Positions 53,841-62,753 of a stretch of 64,000 nt of DNA are shown piece by piece. The DNA comes from Phaeovulum molybdatiresistens (GTDB lineage: Bacteria; Pseudomonadota; Alphaproteobacteria; Rhodobacterales; Rhodobacteraceae). The stretch covers positions 124,001 to 188,000 of the forward strand of contig NZ_JAMJFX010000001.1 in NCBI RefSeq assembly GCF_023544865.1, in the 5' to 3' direction. The notes under the pieces are model-generated. The model did no database searches. It saw nothing but the letters and a program-made list of their open reading frames with translations, and was not told where the DNA came from. The position numbers and the translations under genes are program-made. Numbering within the stretch: position 1 is the stretch's first letter; every line of letters starts with the position of its first letter.

Positions 53841-56687
53841 CTAGTGCGCCTCGGCCCAGCTTGCGCCCTGCCCTGCATCGACGACAAGGGGGATCGACAG
53901 GCGCTGCGCGGGTTCCGCGGCCCCTTCCATCGTGGCGCGGGCGGCGGCGATCAGGGCATCGACGGCGGTTTCGTCCACCTCAAAGATCAGTTCGTCATGC
54001 ACCTGCAACAGCATCGTCGCGGGCAGCCCGGCGATTGCGGCGGGCATGCGCACCATGGCGCGGCGGATGATGTCGGCGGCCGCGCCCTGAATCGGCGCGT
54101 TGATCGCCGCGCGCTTGGCAAAGCCCGCGCTGGGGCCCTTGGCGTTGATTTCGGGCGTGTGGATCTTGCGGCCAAAGATGGTCTGGACGAAGCCGTGTTC
54201 TTTGGCGAAGGCTACGGTGTCGTCCATGTATTTGCGGATGCCGGGGAAGCGTTCGAAATAACGGTCGATAAAGCCCTGCGCCTCGGCCCGCGGGATACGC
54301 AGGTTGCGCGCCAGGCCAAAGCCCGAGATGCCGTAGATCACGCCAAAGTTGATCGCCTTGGCCTGACGCCGGATATCGGGCGTCATCTGGTCCAGCGGGA
54401 CGTTGAACATTTCCGACGCGGTCATCGCGTGAATGTCGATACCATCGCGGAAGGCCTGCTTCATCGCGGGCAGATCGGCGACATGGGCCAGAATCCGCAG
54501 CTCGATCTGGCTGTAGTCGAGGCTGACGATCCGCATGCCAGGGCCTGCCACGAAAGCCTCGCGGATGCGGCGGCCCTCTTCCGAGCGGACGGGGATGTTC
54601 TGCAGGTTCGGATCGGTCGAGGCCAGCCGCCCCGTCGCCGCGCCTGAAATCACATAGGAGGTGTGCACCCGGCCCGTTTCCGGGTTCACATGGGTCTGCA
54701 ACGCGTCCGTATAGGTGGATTTCAGCTTGGCGATCTGGCGCCAGTCCAGCACGCGCGCGGCCAGTTCGGCGGCGCGGGGGTTGTCTTCGGATGCGGCGAT
54801 ATCCTCCAGCACATCGGCGCCGGTAGAATAGGCGCCGGCCTTGCCCTTGGCCCCGCCCGCCACGCCCAGCTGGTCAAACAGGATCTCGCCCAGCTGCTTG
54901 GGGCTGCCGACGTTGAAGGGCTGGCCGGCGATATCCTGAATCTCGGACTCAAGCCCTGCCATCTTTTGCGCGAAGGCATTGGACATGCGCGACAGGACCT
55001 GCGCGTCCACGCGAACGCCGGCCATTTCCATATCGGCCAGAACCGGGACCAGCGGGCGTTCCATCGTTTCATAGACGGTGGTGACCCGTTCGCGGTGCAG
55101 GCGCGGGCGGAAGGCCTGCCACAGGCGCAGGGTGATGTCGGCATCCTCGGCGGCATAGGCGGTGGCCTTGTCGACCGGCACGCGGTCAAAGGTGATCTGC
55201 GCCTTACCCGAACCCAGCAGTTCCTTGATCGGGATCGGGCTGTGGCCCAGATATTCCTGCGCCAGCGCATCCATGCCGTGGCCATGCAGGCCGGAAAACA
55301 TCGCATAGCTCATCAGCATCGTATCATCGAAGGGCGCGACGCGGATGCCGTGGCGGGCAAAGATCTTGAAGTCATACTTCATGTTCTGCCCGATTTTCAG
55401 GATCGCGGCATCCTCCAGCACCGGCTTGAGCAGCGCCAGCGCCTGATCCAGCGGCATCTGGTCGGGCGCAAGTGCGGCGCCGCCGAACAGATCATCGCCC
55501 CCCGTCTTGTGACCCAGCGGGATATAGGCGGCCTGCCCCGGTTCGATGCAAAGCGACACCCCCACCAGTTCGGCGCGCATTTCATCCAGGCTGGTGGTTT
55601 CGGTATCGACCGCGACCCAGCCCCGCGCGCGGGCCTGATCCAGCCAGCCCGCCAGAGTTTCCGCATCGCGGATGCAGGTATAGGCGGCATGATCGAAGGG
55701 AACCTTCTCGGCGGGGGGCAAGCCCCCCTCTGCGCCGGTTCCGCGGCCCGGGGCCGCGGGCGCGTCCCCGGCAGGCGCCGCGGCGGGCGGCGGGGGTTCG
55801 GCCCCGAACTTGTCGGCCACGCGCTTGGTCAGCGTGCGGAATTCCATGCGGTTGAGGAACTCCATCAACTGCGCGGGATCGGGGTCCTTCACCTCAAGAT
55901 CATCCAGCGCGAAATCCAGCGGGGTTTCGTCGAACAACGTTACCAGCCGCTTGGAAACCCGGATCTGGTCGGCGAAATTCTGCAAGGTCTCGCGCCGCTT
56001 GGGCTGTTTGATTTCGCCCGCGCGGTCCAGAAGCGTTTCCAGATCGCCATATTCGTTGATCAGAAGCGCCGCCGTCTTGATGCCGATGCCGGGCGCGCCG
56101 GGCACGTTGTCGACCGAATCGCCCGCCAGCGCCTGCACGTCCACGACCCGGTCAGGGCCGACGCCGAATTTCGCCGCGACCTCATCAGGGCCGATGCGCA
56201 GGCCCTTCATCGCATCCAGCATCTCGACCCCGCCGCCGACCAGCTGCATCAGATCCTTGTCGGACGAGATGATGGTGACGCGCCCGCCCGCGTCACGCGC
56301 CTGGCGGGCAAGGGTGGCAATGATGTCATCGGCCTCATAATCCTGTACCTCGATGCAGGCCAGGTTGAAGGCCCGCGTCGCATCGCGCGTCAGCGGAAAC
56401 TGTGGGCGCAGATCTTCGGGCAATTCCGGGCGGTTGGCCTTGTAATCGGGATAGATGTCGTTGCGGAAGGTTTTGGAGGAATGGTCAAAGATCACCGCCG
56501 CATGGGTGGGGGCATCGTCGCCCTTGGCATCCTCGATATACTTGAAGATCATGTTGGCGAACCCCGCCACCGCGCCCACCGGCAGGCCGTCGGATTTCCG
56601 CGTCAGCGGCGGCAGGGCGTGATAGGCGCGGAAGATGAAGGCCGAGCCGTCGATCAGATGCAGGTGACAGCCTTTGCCAAAGCCCAT
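53841..56687 (-). CDS. polA: DNA polymerase I
   Basis: Repair and Okazaki-fragment polymerase, 948 aa. The 5'-3' exonuclease is at about 8-290 (LIDGSAFIFRAYHALP; DYEADDIIATLA; ALAGDSVDNVPGAPGIG), then a Pro/Ala linker (297-325), a 3'-5' exonuclease with intact acidic residues (VAVDTETTS, Asp361/Glu363; GQNMKYDF; AYAAEDAD), and the polymerase with DYSQIELRILAH, RRQAKAINFGVIYG and QVHDE. Proofreading should therefore be active. The ATG has GGAGGG upstream. Confidence 0.97.
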   Translation of the reverse strand: MGFGKGCHLHLIDGSAFIFRAYHALPPLTRKSDGLPVGAVAGFANMIFKYIEDAKGDDAPTHAAVIFDHSSKTFRNDIYPDYKANRPELPEDLRPQFPLTRDATRAFNLACIEVQDYEADDIIATLARQARDAGGRVTIISSDKDLMQLVGGGVEMLDAMKGLRIGPDEVAAKFGVGPDRVVDVQALAGDSVDNVPGAPGIGIKTAALLINEYGDLETLLDRAGEIKQPKRRETLQNFADQIRVSKRLVTLFDETPLDFALDDLEVKDPDPAQLMEFLNRMEFRTLTKRVADKFGAEPPPPAAAPAGDAPAAPGRGTGAEGGLPPAEKVPFDHAAYTCIRDAETLAGWLDQARARGWVAVDTETTSLDEMRAELVGVSLCIEPGQAAYIPLGHKTGGDDLFGGAALAPDQMPLDQALALLKPVLEDAAILKIGQNMKYDFKIFARHGIRVAPFDDTMLMSYAMFSGLHGHGMDALAQEYLGHSPIPIKELLGSGKAQITFDRVPVDKATAYAAEDADITLRLWQAFRPRLHRERVTTVYETMERPLVPVLADMEMAGVRVDAQVLSRMSNAFAQKMAGLESEIQDIAGQPFNVGSPKQLGEILFDQLGVAGGAKGKAGAYSTGADVLEDIAASEDNPRAAELAARVLDWRQIAKLKSTYTDALQTHVNPETGRVHTSYVISGAATGRLASTDPNLQNIPVRSEEGRRIREAFVAGPGMRIVSLDYSQIELRILAHVADLPAMKQAFRDGIDIHAMTASEMFNVPLDQMTPDIRRQAKAINFGVIYGISGFGLARNLRIPRAEAQGFIDRYFERFPGIRKYMDDTVAFAKEHGFVQTIFGRKIHTPEINAKGPSAGFAKRAAINAPIQGAAADIIRRAMVRMPAAIAGLPATMLLQVHDELIFEVDETAVDALIAAARATMEGAAEPAQRLSIPLVVDAGQGASWAEAH

Positions 56688-56748
56688 TCCCGGCCCTCCT
56701 TCATGTCAGCAATTTCCGGGGCCGCAGGCGGCGCGACCCGGTCGGCGA

Positions 56749-56934
56749 TCAGTGATCGTCGTGGGCGTGTTCGCGATCGATCACGAAGCGCTTGTCGCAA
56801 TAGGGGCATTCGACAAAACCGGTGTCATGCGGGATCGTCAGCCAGACGCGCGGATGGCCCAGCGCGCCTTCGCCCCCGTCGCAGGCGACTTTCCAGCGTG
56901 TCACGGTCTGGGTTTCGGGGGGGGCGATGGTCAT
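56749..56934 (-). CDS. zf-CHCC zinc-finger domain protein
   Basis: A 61-aa zinc-ribbon protein with ligands Cys18, His27, Cys43 and Cys46 ([27 protein letters not shown]). The family includes the mitochondrial complex I subunit NDUFS6, and alphaproteobacterial homologues are thought to be assembly or accessory proteins of NADH dehydrogenase. A His/Asp-rich tail (REHAHDDH) ends it. It lies 61 bp upstream of polA on the same strand. Confidence 0.93.
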   Translation of the reverse strand: MTIAPPETQTVTRWKVACDGGEGALGHPRVWLTIPHDTGFVECPYCDKRFVIDREHAHDDH

Positions 56935-57040
56935 CGGCGGGGCTCCGTTCGAAAGGCCCTTGCGGGGCGCACTGCTTGAGGTTGGGCGCCGGGCGCCCTA
57001 ACTTGGTGCGCATGATAGCGATTGGTGAAGGGCGGGCAAG

Positions 57041-57973
57041 GTGGAACGGCAGGCGATTGTGATCGAAGGTCTGCGCAAGACCTATGCGGCAACGGGTCGG
57101 CAGGCCCCGAAAGAGGCGCTGAAGGGCGTGGACCTATCGATCCCGGCCGGGTCGATCTTTGGCCTGCTGGGGCCGAATGGCGCGGGCAAGTCCACGATGA
57201 TCAACATCCTGGCGGGGCTTGTGCGCAAGACCGCCGGCAAGGTCACGATCTGGGGCTTTGACCAGGATGTGAACCCGCGCCAGTCGCGCGCGGCGATCGG
57301 CGTGATGCCGCAGGAATTGAACATGGACCCGTTCTTTTCCCCCCGCGCGGCGCTGGAAATGCAGGCGGGGCTGTATGGCGTGCCCGCCCGCGACCGCTGG
57401 ACGGATGAGATTCTGGAGCTGGTCGGCCTGACCGAACAGGCCGAGGCCTATGCGCGCAACCTGTCGGGCGGGATGAAACGGCGGCTGTTGCTGGCCAAGG
57501 CGCTGGTGCACCGGCCGCAGGTTCTGGTGCTGGACGAACCCACCGCCGGCGTCGATATCGAGCTGCGCAATATGCTGTGGACCAATGTGCGCAAGCTGAA
57601 CGCGCAGGGCATGACCATCATCCTGACCACGCATTACCTGGAAGAGGCCGAGGAGATGTGCGACGAAATCGCCATCATCGACCGCGGCCGGCTGATCGTG
57701 CGCGACACCACGCCCGCGCTGCTGCGCAGGCTGGATGGCAAGGCGCTGGTGGTCGAACCCGAGGGCGAGGCCCCCGACACGATCGCCCTGCCCGACGGCA
57801 TCACGATGGAACGCCGCGCGGATGGGCAGATCGCCTTTCACTATCGCCGGTCACAAACCAGCGCCGAGGCGGTGCTGGACGCGATCCGGCAAGGCGGCAT
57901 CCGCATCCGCGACGTGGCCTCGGAACAGCCCGGCCTGGAAGAAGTGTTCGTGGCGCTGACCACCAAGGGCTAG
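57041..57973 (+). CDS. ABC transporter ATP-binding protein (ABC-2 type, YadG/DrrA-like)
   Basis: ATPase subunit of an ABC-2 exporter, 310 aa. Walker A GPNGAGKS, Q-loop VMPQELNMDPFFSPRAAL, signature LSGGMKRRLLLAKAL, Walker B VLVLDEPTAGVD and switch TTHYLEEAEEMCD are intact, with a C-terminal regulatory tail (LEEVFVALTTKG). The start is GTG. A permease gene is expected right after it but is absent here; the next gene is a sulfotransferase on the other strand. It may pair with a permease encoded elsewhere. Confidence 0.94.
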   Translation: MERQAIVIEGLRKTYAATGRQAPKEALKGVDLSIPAGSIFGLLGPNGAGKSTMINILAGLVRKTAGKVTIWGFDQDVNPRQSRAAIGVMPQELNMDPFFSPRAALEMQAGLYGVPARDRWTDEILELVGLTEQAEAYARNLSGGMKRRLLLAKALVHRPQVLVLDEPTAGVDIELRNMLWTNVRKLNAQGMTIILTTHYLEEAEEMCDEIAIIDRGRLIVRDTTPALLRRLDGKALVVEPEGEAPDTIALPDGITMERRADGQIAFHYRRSQTSAEAVLDAIRQGGIRIRDVASEQPGLEEVFVALTTKG

Positions 57974-57979
57974 GCCGTC

Positions 57980-58798
57980 TCAGGCGGCCAGCTTGGCATG
58001 CACCTCGTCCAAATCAATCTCGCCCACCGGGTATTTGTTGTCCGGATCGTCGAAATCATAGCGGAACAGCTGGAAATCCTTCTTGTAGATTTCCCAGACC
58101 AGATGGCGTGACAGATCGTCGAAATAGGCCGAAACGGGGTGGGCGCGCTTGGGCCCGTGGCCTTCGCTTTCATTGAACCGCGGGATCGCGCCCAGATCCA
58201 CCGGATGCGGCGTCTGGATCGCATCCAGAACGGTCTGCATCCCCTCATTGAACTTTTCGGTAAAGAAGATGTGGTCGTAGCGCCCGCCATTGACGATGAA
58301 GGTCGAGATATGGCCCGACATGGCCGACCAGTGGATGTCCGGCTCCATCGGGCGGCGCCAGCGAATCGTGTCGCGCGCGAATAGCAAAAACCGCCGGAAG
58401 CTGGCGATCTGGTCGAAATCGAAACCGTTTTCCGGGCTGCCGACCTGCACCCCGTAACGCTGCGCCAGTTGCGGCACCAGATTGCCGCGATAGCGTTTGC
58501 CGTTGCGCTGGATGCCGGCGATCTTGTCGAAGAAGGACGACAGGATCCGCGCATAGGGGTTGCGCACGCAGGTGAAGGCAAAGGATTTGTGCGCGCGCAC
58601 GTTGCCCTCGATCAGCGGCTGGCTTTCGGGCTGGGACCATTTGTGCAGCCCGGCGGTCGAATCGTGGATGTCCCCATCGAAGAACCGCCCGTGATCGGAA
58701 TAGAACATGATCTGCCCGATGGTCGAACAGGCGCATTTGGGCACCACGCGGTACACGACGCTTTCGCTTTCCGTCATCCAGGTGCCGGGGAAACCCAT
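57980..58798 (-). CDS. Sulfotransferase family protein (sulfotransferase family 2 type)
   Basis: Predicted PAPS-dependent transferase moving sulfate to a glycan, 272 aa, cytoplasmic. The 5'-phosphosulfate loop is VPKCACSTIGQIMF (19-32), where PKxGxT is usual and Ala replaces Gly. The 3'-phosphate site is CVRNPYARILSSFF (77-90). The C-terminal part (HPVSAYFDDLSRHLVWEIYKKDFQLFRYDF) matches the IYxxDFxxF ending of these enzymes. GGAG precedes the ATG. It is divergent from a GT14-like gene by 139 bp. Confidence 0.9.
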   Translation of the reverse strand: MGFPGTWMTESESVVYRVVPKCACSTIGQIMFYSDHGRFFDGDIHDSTAGLHKWSQPESQPLIEGNVRAHKSFAFTCVRNPYARILSSFFDKIAGIQRNGKRYRGNLVPQLAQRYGVQVGSPENGFDFDQIASFRRFLLFARDTIRWRRPMEPDIHWSAMSGHISTFIVNGGRYDHIFFTEKFNEGMQTVLDAIQTPHPVDLGAIPRFNESEGHGPKRAHPVSAYFDDLSRHLVWEIYKKDFQLFRYDFDDPDNKYPVGEIDLDEVHAKLAA

Positions 58799-58937
58799 CA
58801 AATCACTCCTGCAAACACACGGGCCGGGCCCGAACCGACAATTCCCGCCCTTTGAAGCAAACTGCCCCTGTCTTTTCAACGGGCATTGGCGGTATCTAGG
58901 CGAAATCTGATGTCTATTGCTGTTGATCCGGTTAACG

Positions 58938-60515
58938 ATGGCCAAAATCGCCTTCATCCTGCTGACCCACAAGGACCCCGACGGGATCATCCGTCAGGCC
59001 GAACGGCTGACCGCGGCGGGCGATTTCGTCGCGATCCATTTCGATGCGCGCGCAAGCGGCGACGATTTCGCCCGCATCCGCACGGCCTTGGGGGACAATC
59101 CGGCGGTCACCTTCGCGCGGCGGCGGCTGAAATGCGGCTGGGGCGAATGGAGCCTGGTCGGCGCCACCCTGGAGGCGGTGAAGGCCGCCGTCGCGGCCTT
59201 TCCGCAGGCCACGCATTTCTACATGCTGTCGGGCGATTGCATGCCGATCAAGACCGCCGAATTCGCCCATGCCTATCTGGATGCCGAGGATGTGGATTAT
59301 ATCGAAAGCTTCGATTTCTTCACCTCGGACTGGATCAAGACGGGGCTGAAGGAAGACCGGCTGATCTATCGCCACTGGTTCAACGAACGCACCCGCAAAT
59401 GGGCGTTCTACAAAAGCTATGAATGGCAGAAGAAACTGGGCCTGACCCGCGCGATCCCCGAGGATCTGCAGATGATGATCGGCTCGCAATGGTGGTGCCT
59501 GCGCCGGCGCACGGTGGAATGGGTGCTGGATTTCTGCCGCGACCGGCCCGATGTGATGCGCTTTTTCCGCACCACCTGGATCCCGGATGAAACCTTCTTT
59601 CAGACCATCGTCCGCCATCTGGTGCCCGACCGCGAAATCCGCACCCGCGCGCTGACCTTCCTGATGTTCACCGATTACGGCATGCCGGTGACCTTCTACA
59701 ACGACCATTACGACATGCTGCTAAGCCAGGATTTCCTGTTCGCGCGCAAGATCAGCCCCGATGCGATGCTGCTGAAGGACCGGCTGGGCAGCCTGTGGAC
59801 CCAGACCGGCGTGCGGTTCCCGATCTCGAACGAGGGGCGCAGTCTTTACAGCTTTCTGACCGGGCGCGGCCGGATTGGGCGGCGCTTTGCCCCGCGCTTC
59901 TGGGAAACCGAATCCAGCCTGGGGCGGGAACGGACCCTGCTGATGGTGGTGTGCAAGAAATGGCATGTCGCCAAGCGCCTGGTGCATCAGATCCGGCACC
60001 GGACCGGGATTCCGGTGGTGGAATACCTGTTCAATGAAGAAAACACCCCCCTGCCCGATCTGGGCGGCATCCAGTCGACGATGGACAAGCGCACCCGCCA
60101 CCGTCGCGCGCTGATGCGGATGCTGTTCGACTTTCACGGCACCGACCGGCTGGTGATCTGCCTGGACCCGTCGTCCTTTGATCTGATGCAGGATTTCACA
60201 TCCGACAAGGCGACTACCCGCATCCTGGAAATCGAATGCGATTTCACCGATGACTATCTGCTGGGCCACGCCCGCCGCGTGGGCCTTGCCGGCGAGCGGT
60301 CCCCGCAAGAGGTGATCGACCGGCTGTTGCCCACGATCCGCTATGACCTGCGCTTTGAAAGCGACCGGATGCGCGATGCGCAATTCCCCAGCTTCCTGCG
60401 CATGCGTCAGGGCGCCGATGTCGGGGCCAATGCCCGGGTGCTGGCGCGGTTTCTGGACATCGCGCCCGATCTTGCGCATCAGATCGGTGCGACCGATTAT
60501 CTGTTCGTCGATTGA
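58938..60515 (+). CDS. GT14-like beta-1,6-N-acetylglucosaminyltransferase with C-terminal extension
   Basis: Glycosyltransferase of 525 aa related to core-2/I-branching enzymes. The N-terminal half has IAFILLTHKDPDGIIRQAERL, VAIHFDARA, FARRRLKCGWGEWSLVGATLEAV, HFYMLSGDCMPIK, YIESFDFFTSDW and GSQWWCLRRRTVEWVL with WIPDETFFQTI, all typical. From about 300 on is a second region (RTLLMVVCKKWHVAKRLVHQI; RMLFDFHGTDRLVICLDPSSFDLMQDF) I recall as DUF5928 in this group, function unknown. A TTG 21 bases earlier is in frame. No signal or anchor is visible. Confidence 0.9.
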   Translation: MAKIAFILLTHKDPDGIIRQAERLTAAGDFVAIHFDARASGDDFARIRTALGDNPAVTFARRRLKCGWGEWSLVGATLEAVKAAVAAFPQATHFYMLSGDCMPIKTAEFAHAYLDAEDVDYIESFDFFTSDWIKTGLKEDRLIYRHWFNERTRKWAFYKSYEWQKKLGLTRAIPEDLQMMIGSQWWCLRRRTVEWVLDFCRDRPDVMRFFRTTWIPDETFFQTIVRHLVPDREIRTRALTFLMFTDYGMPVTFYNDHYDMLLSQDFLFARKISPDAMLLKDRLGSLWTQTGVRFPISNEGRSLYSFLTGRGRIGRRFAPRFWETESSLGRERTLLMVVCKKWHVAKRLVHQIRHRTGIPVVEYLFNEENTPLPDLGGIQSTMDKRTRHRRALMRMLFDFHGTDRLVICLDPSSFDLMQDFTSDKATTRILEIECDFTDDYLLGHARRVGLAGERSPQEVIDRLLPTIRYDLRFESDRMRDAQFPSFLRMRQGADVGANARVLARFLDIAPDLAHQIGATDYLFVD

Positions 60516-60526
60516 GGAGTGACCCC

Positions 60527-60907
60527 GTGGCCTATGCCTATGACGAAATGAACGTCTTTGCCCGCATCCTGCGCGGTGAAATCCCCGCCAACACGGTGCT
60601 GGAAACCGACCATACCCTGGCGTTTCGCGATATCGCGCCGCAGGCCCCCGATCATGTGCTGGTCATCCCCAAGGGCCGCTACGTCTGTTTCGACCATTTC
60701 GCGGCCGAGGCCAGCGCCGAGGAGATCGTCGATTTCCACCGCGCCGCGGCCAAGGTCTGTCAGATGCTGGGCATCGCGCCGGGCGCGAATGGCGGCGGCT
60801 ATCGCACGATTTCCAACGCGGGCGAGGCCGGTGTGCAGGAAGTGCCGCATTACCACATGCATATCCTGGCCGGGCGCCCGCTGGGCCGAATGCTGCAAAA
60901 GGCCTGA
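60527..60907 (+). CDS. HIT family nucleotide hydrolase/transferase
   Basis: Small purine-nucleoside phosphoramidase-type protein (HinT branch), 126 aa. Core motifs: NVFARILRGEIPANTVLETD, FRDIAPQAPDHVLVIPKG and the histidine triad HYHMHIL (His108, 110, 112). The start is GTG with GAGGAG eight bases before it, 11 bp after the glycosyltransferase stop, so probably cotranscribed with it. Confidence 0.96.
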   Translation: MAYAYDEMNVFARILRGEIPANTVLETDHTLAFRDIAPQAPDHVLVIPKGRYVCFDHFAAEASAEEIVDFHRAAAKVCQMLGIAPGANGGGYRTISNAGEAGVQEVPHYHMHILAGRPLGRMLQKA

Positions 60908-60917
60908 ACGGCCCGGA

Positions 60918-60944
60918 CGGGCGCGCGCCTTGGCTGCGCGCCCG
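60918..60944. terminator. Hairpin between convergent HIT and adenosine kinase genes
   Basis: CGGGCGCGC and GCGCGCCCG form a 9-bp stem with a 9-nt loop midway between two converging stop codons. There is no U tract. Confidence 0.4.
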
Positions 60945-60963
60945 CAACAGGGGCAGATCAGGA

Positions 60964-61950
60964 TCAGATCAGCCGCTGCGCGCGAAACAGCGCCTTGACG
61001 TCCGCCTCGGGGCGCGCGCCGAAATGGCTGATCACCTCGGCCGCGGCGATACAGCCCATGCGGCCCGCGACGTCCAGGCTTTGCCCCGTCGCCACGCCAT
61101 ACAGGAAGCCCGCCGCGAACTGATCGCCCGCCCCGGTCGCATCCACCGGCACGACGCGATGCACCGGCACCTCGACCCGTTCATCGCCCGCGATCAGCAC
61201 CACATCCGCCCCCGACCGGGTGCAGACCACCAGCCCGCAATCGCGCGCGGCCTGATCCAGGGCACTGTCCAGATCGGTCTGATACAGCGCTTCCCATTCG
61301 TGCTGATTGCCGATGACATAGTCCATCGCCTCGCTGACCAGCCGGCGGAAGCTGTCGCGGTGGCGGTTCACGCAGAACGGATCGGACAGCGCGATCCCGG
61401 CCTTGCCGCCGCCGCGCCGACAGGCCTGCGCCGCCTTGAGGAAGGCCGCCTTGCCGTGATCCTTGTCGAACAGATAGCCTTCCAGGAACAGGATCGCGGC
61501 ATGTTCCACCACATCCAGCGGCACGTCCCCAGTTCCCAGATCGGCCGAGATCCCCAGATAGGTGTTCATCGACCGCTCGCCATCCGGTGTGACGAAGATC
61601 ATGGATCGTGAGGTGGGCAGATCGCCGCCCGCGACCGGCGGGTTGATGAAATCGGTGCCCTCCGCGGCCATCGAGGCGGCATAGAACCGGCCCAGCGCAT
61701 CATCGCGCACGCGCCCGATGAAGGCCGTCGACAGCCCCAGATTGCCAAGCCCGGCCAGCGTGTTGGCAACCGATCCGCCGGGTGCCTGGGTGCGTTCGGA
61801 CATCGCCGCATAAAGCGTTTCCGCGCGGTCCCGTTCGATCAACTGCATGATGCCCTTCTCGATCCCCATGTGATCCAGAAAGCTGTCGTCGGTCTGCGCC
61901 AGAACATCGACAACGGCATTGCCGATGCCCACCACCTGATAGGGTTTCAC
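60964..61950 (-). CDS. Adenosine kinase/PfkB family sugar kinase
   Basis: Ribokinase-fold kinase, 328 aa, probably phosphorylating adenosine to AMP. Substrate-site motif GGSVANTLAGLGNLG, family signature DATGAGDQFAAGFLYG with catalytic Asp, and YVIGNQHEWEALYQ are present. The N-terminus YQVVGIGNAVVDVLAQ matches the group annotated as adenosine kinase in Rhodobacterales. Its ATG overlaps the nth stop by 4 bp. Confidence 0.94.
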   Translation of the reverse strand: MKPYQVVGIGNAVVDVLAQTDDSFLDHMGIEKGIMQLIERDRAETLYAAMSERTQAPGGSVANTLAGLGNLGLSTAFIGRVRDDALGRFYAASMAAEGTDFINPPVAGGDLPTSRSMIFVTPDGERSMNTYLGISADLGTGDVPLDVVEHAAILFLEGYLFDKDHGKAAFLKAAQACRRGGGKAGIALSDPFCVNRHRDSFRRLVSEAMDYVIGNQHEWEALYQTDLDSALDQAARDCGLVVCTRSGADVVLIAGDERVEVPVHRVVPVDATGAGDQFAAGFLYGVATGQSLDVAGRMGCIAAAEVISHFGARPEADVKALFRAQRLI

Positions 61951-62591
61951 GGGGTCTTCTCCTCATACTGGCAGAGGTCACGGATCAGGCAGGCCCCGCA
62001 TTTGGGCTTGCGCGCGACACAGATATAGCGGCCATGCAGGATCAGCCAGTGATGCGCATGGCGTTGGTATTCGACGGGCACGTTGTCTTCGATGGCGCGT
62101 TCGACCGCATCGACATCGCGGCCCGGGCAGATGCCGCTGCGGTTGCCGATGCGGAAGATATGCGTGTCGACCGCCTGTGCGGGATGGGCGAACCACATGT
62201 TCAGCACCACATTGGCCGTCTTGCGCCCCACCCCCGGCAGCGCCTGCAACGCCGCGCGCGAGGAGGGCACCTGACCATCAAAGCGATCCACAAGGATCTG
62301 GCTCATGCGGATGACGTTCTTGGCCTTCTGGCGGAACAGGCCGATCGTCTTGATATGATCTGTCAGGCCCGCCTCGCCCAAGGCCAGCATCTTTTCGGGC
62401 GTATCGGCGATGGCAAACAGCGCGCGCGTCGCCTTGTTGACGCCCGCGTCGGTCGCCTGCGCCGACAGCGCCACAGCGACCAGAAGCGTGTAGGCGTTCA
62501 CATGCTCCAGCTCGCCCTTGGGATGCGGTTCCGCCGCCTCGAATCGGCGGAAGACCTCTTTCATCGCGTGATAATCAAGTTGCTTTGCCAT
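61947..62591 (-). CDS. nth: Endonuclease III
   Basis: DNA glycosylase/AP lyase removing oxidised pyrimidines, 214 aa. Helix-hairpin-helix LPGVGRKTANVVL with catalytic Lys124, catalytic Asp142 in AVDTH, VALSAQATDAGVNKAT, and a C-terminal 4Fe-4S cluster (Cys191, 198, 201, 207: CX6CX2CX5C). Translationally coupled to the kinase gene, a pairing with no obvious functional link. Confidence 0.97.
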   Translation of the reverse strand: MAKQLDYHAMKEVFRRFEAAEPHPKGELEHVNAYTLLVAVALSAQATDAGVNKATRALFAIADTPEKMLALGEAGLTDHIKTIGLFRQKAKNVIRMSQILVDRFDGQVPSSRAALQALPGVGRKTANVVLNMWFAHPAQAVDTHIFRIGNRSGICPGRDVDAVERAIEDNVPVEYQRHAHHWLILHGRYICVARKPKCGACLIRDLCQYEEKTP

Positions 62592-62753
62592 GGCCCACCC
62601 TGTGCCCGCCCCCTATGCCCGCCCGGCAGGCGCCCGGCAAGGCCTTCGGCCAGATGACGCAGAAAAACGCGCAGGCCACAGCGGCGTTAACCTCGTATTT
62701 GCAGGCTGTCTGCATGCTGGCGCGGAAAGCCCTGCGGAACAGAAAGGTTCGCC

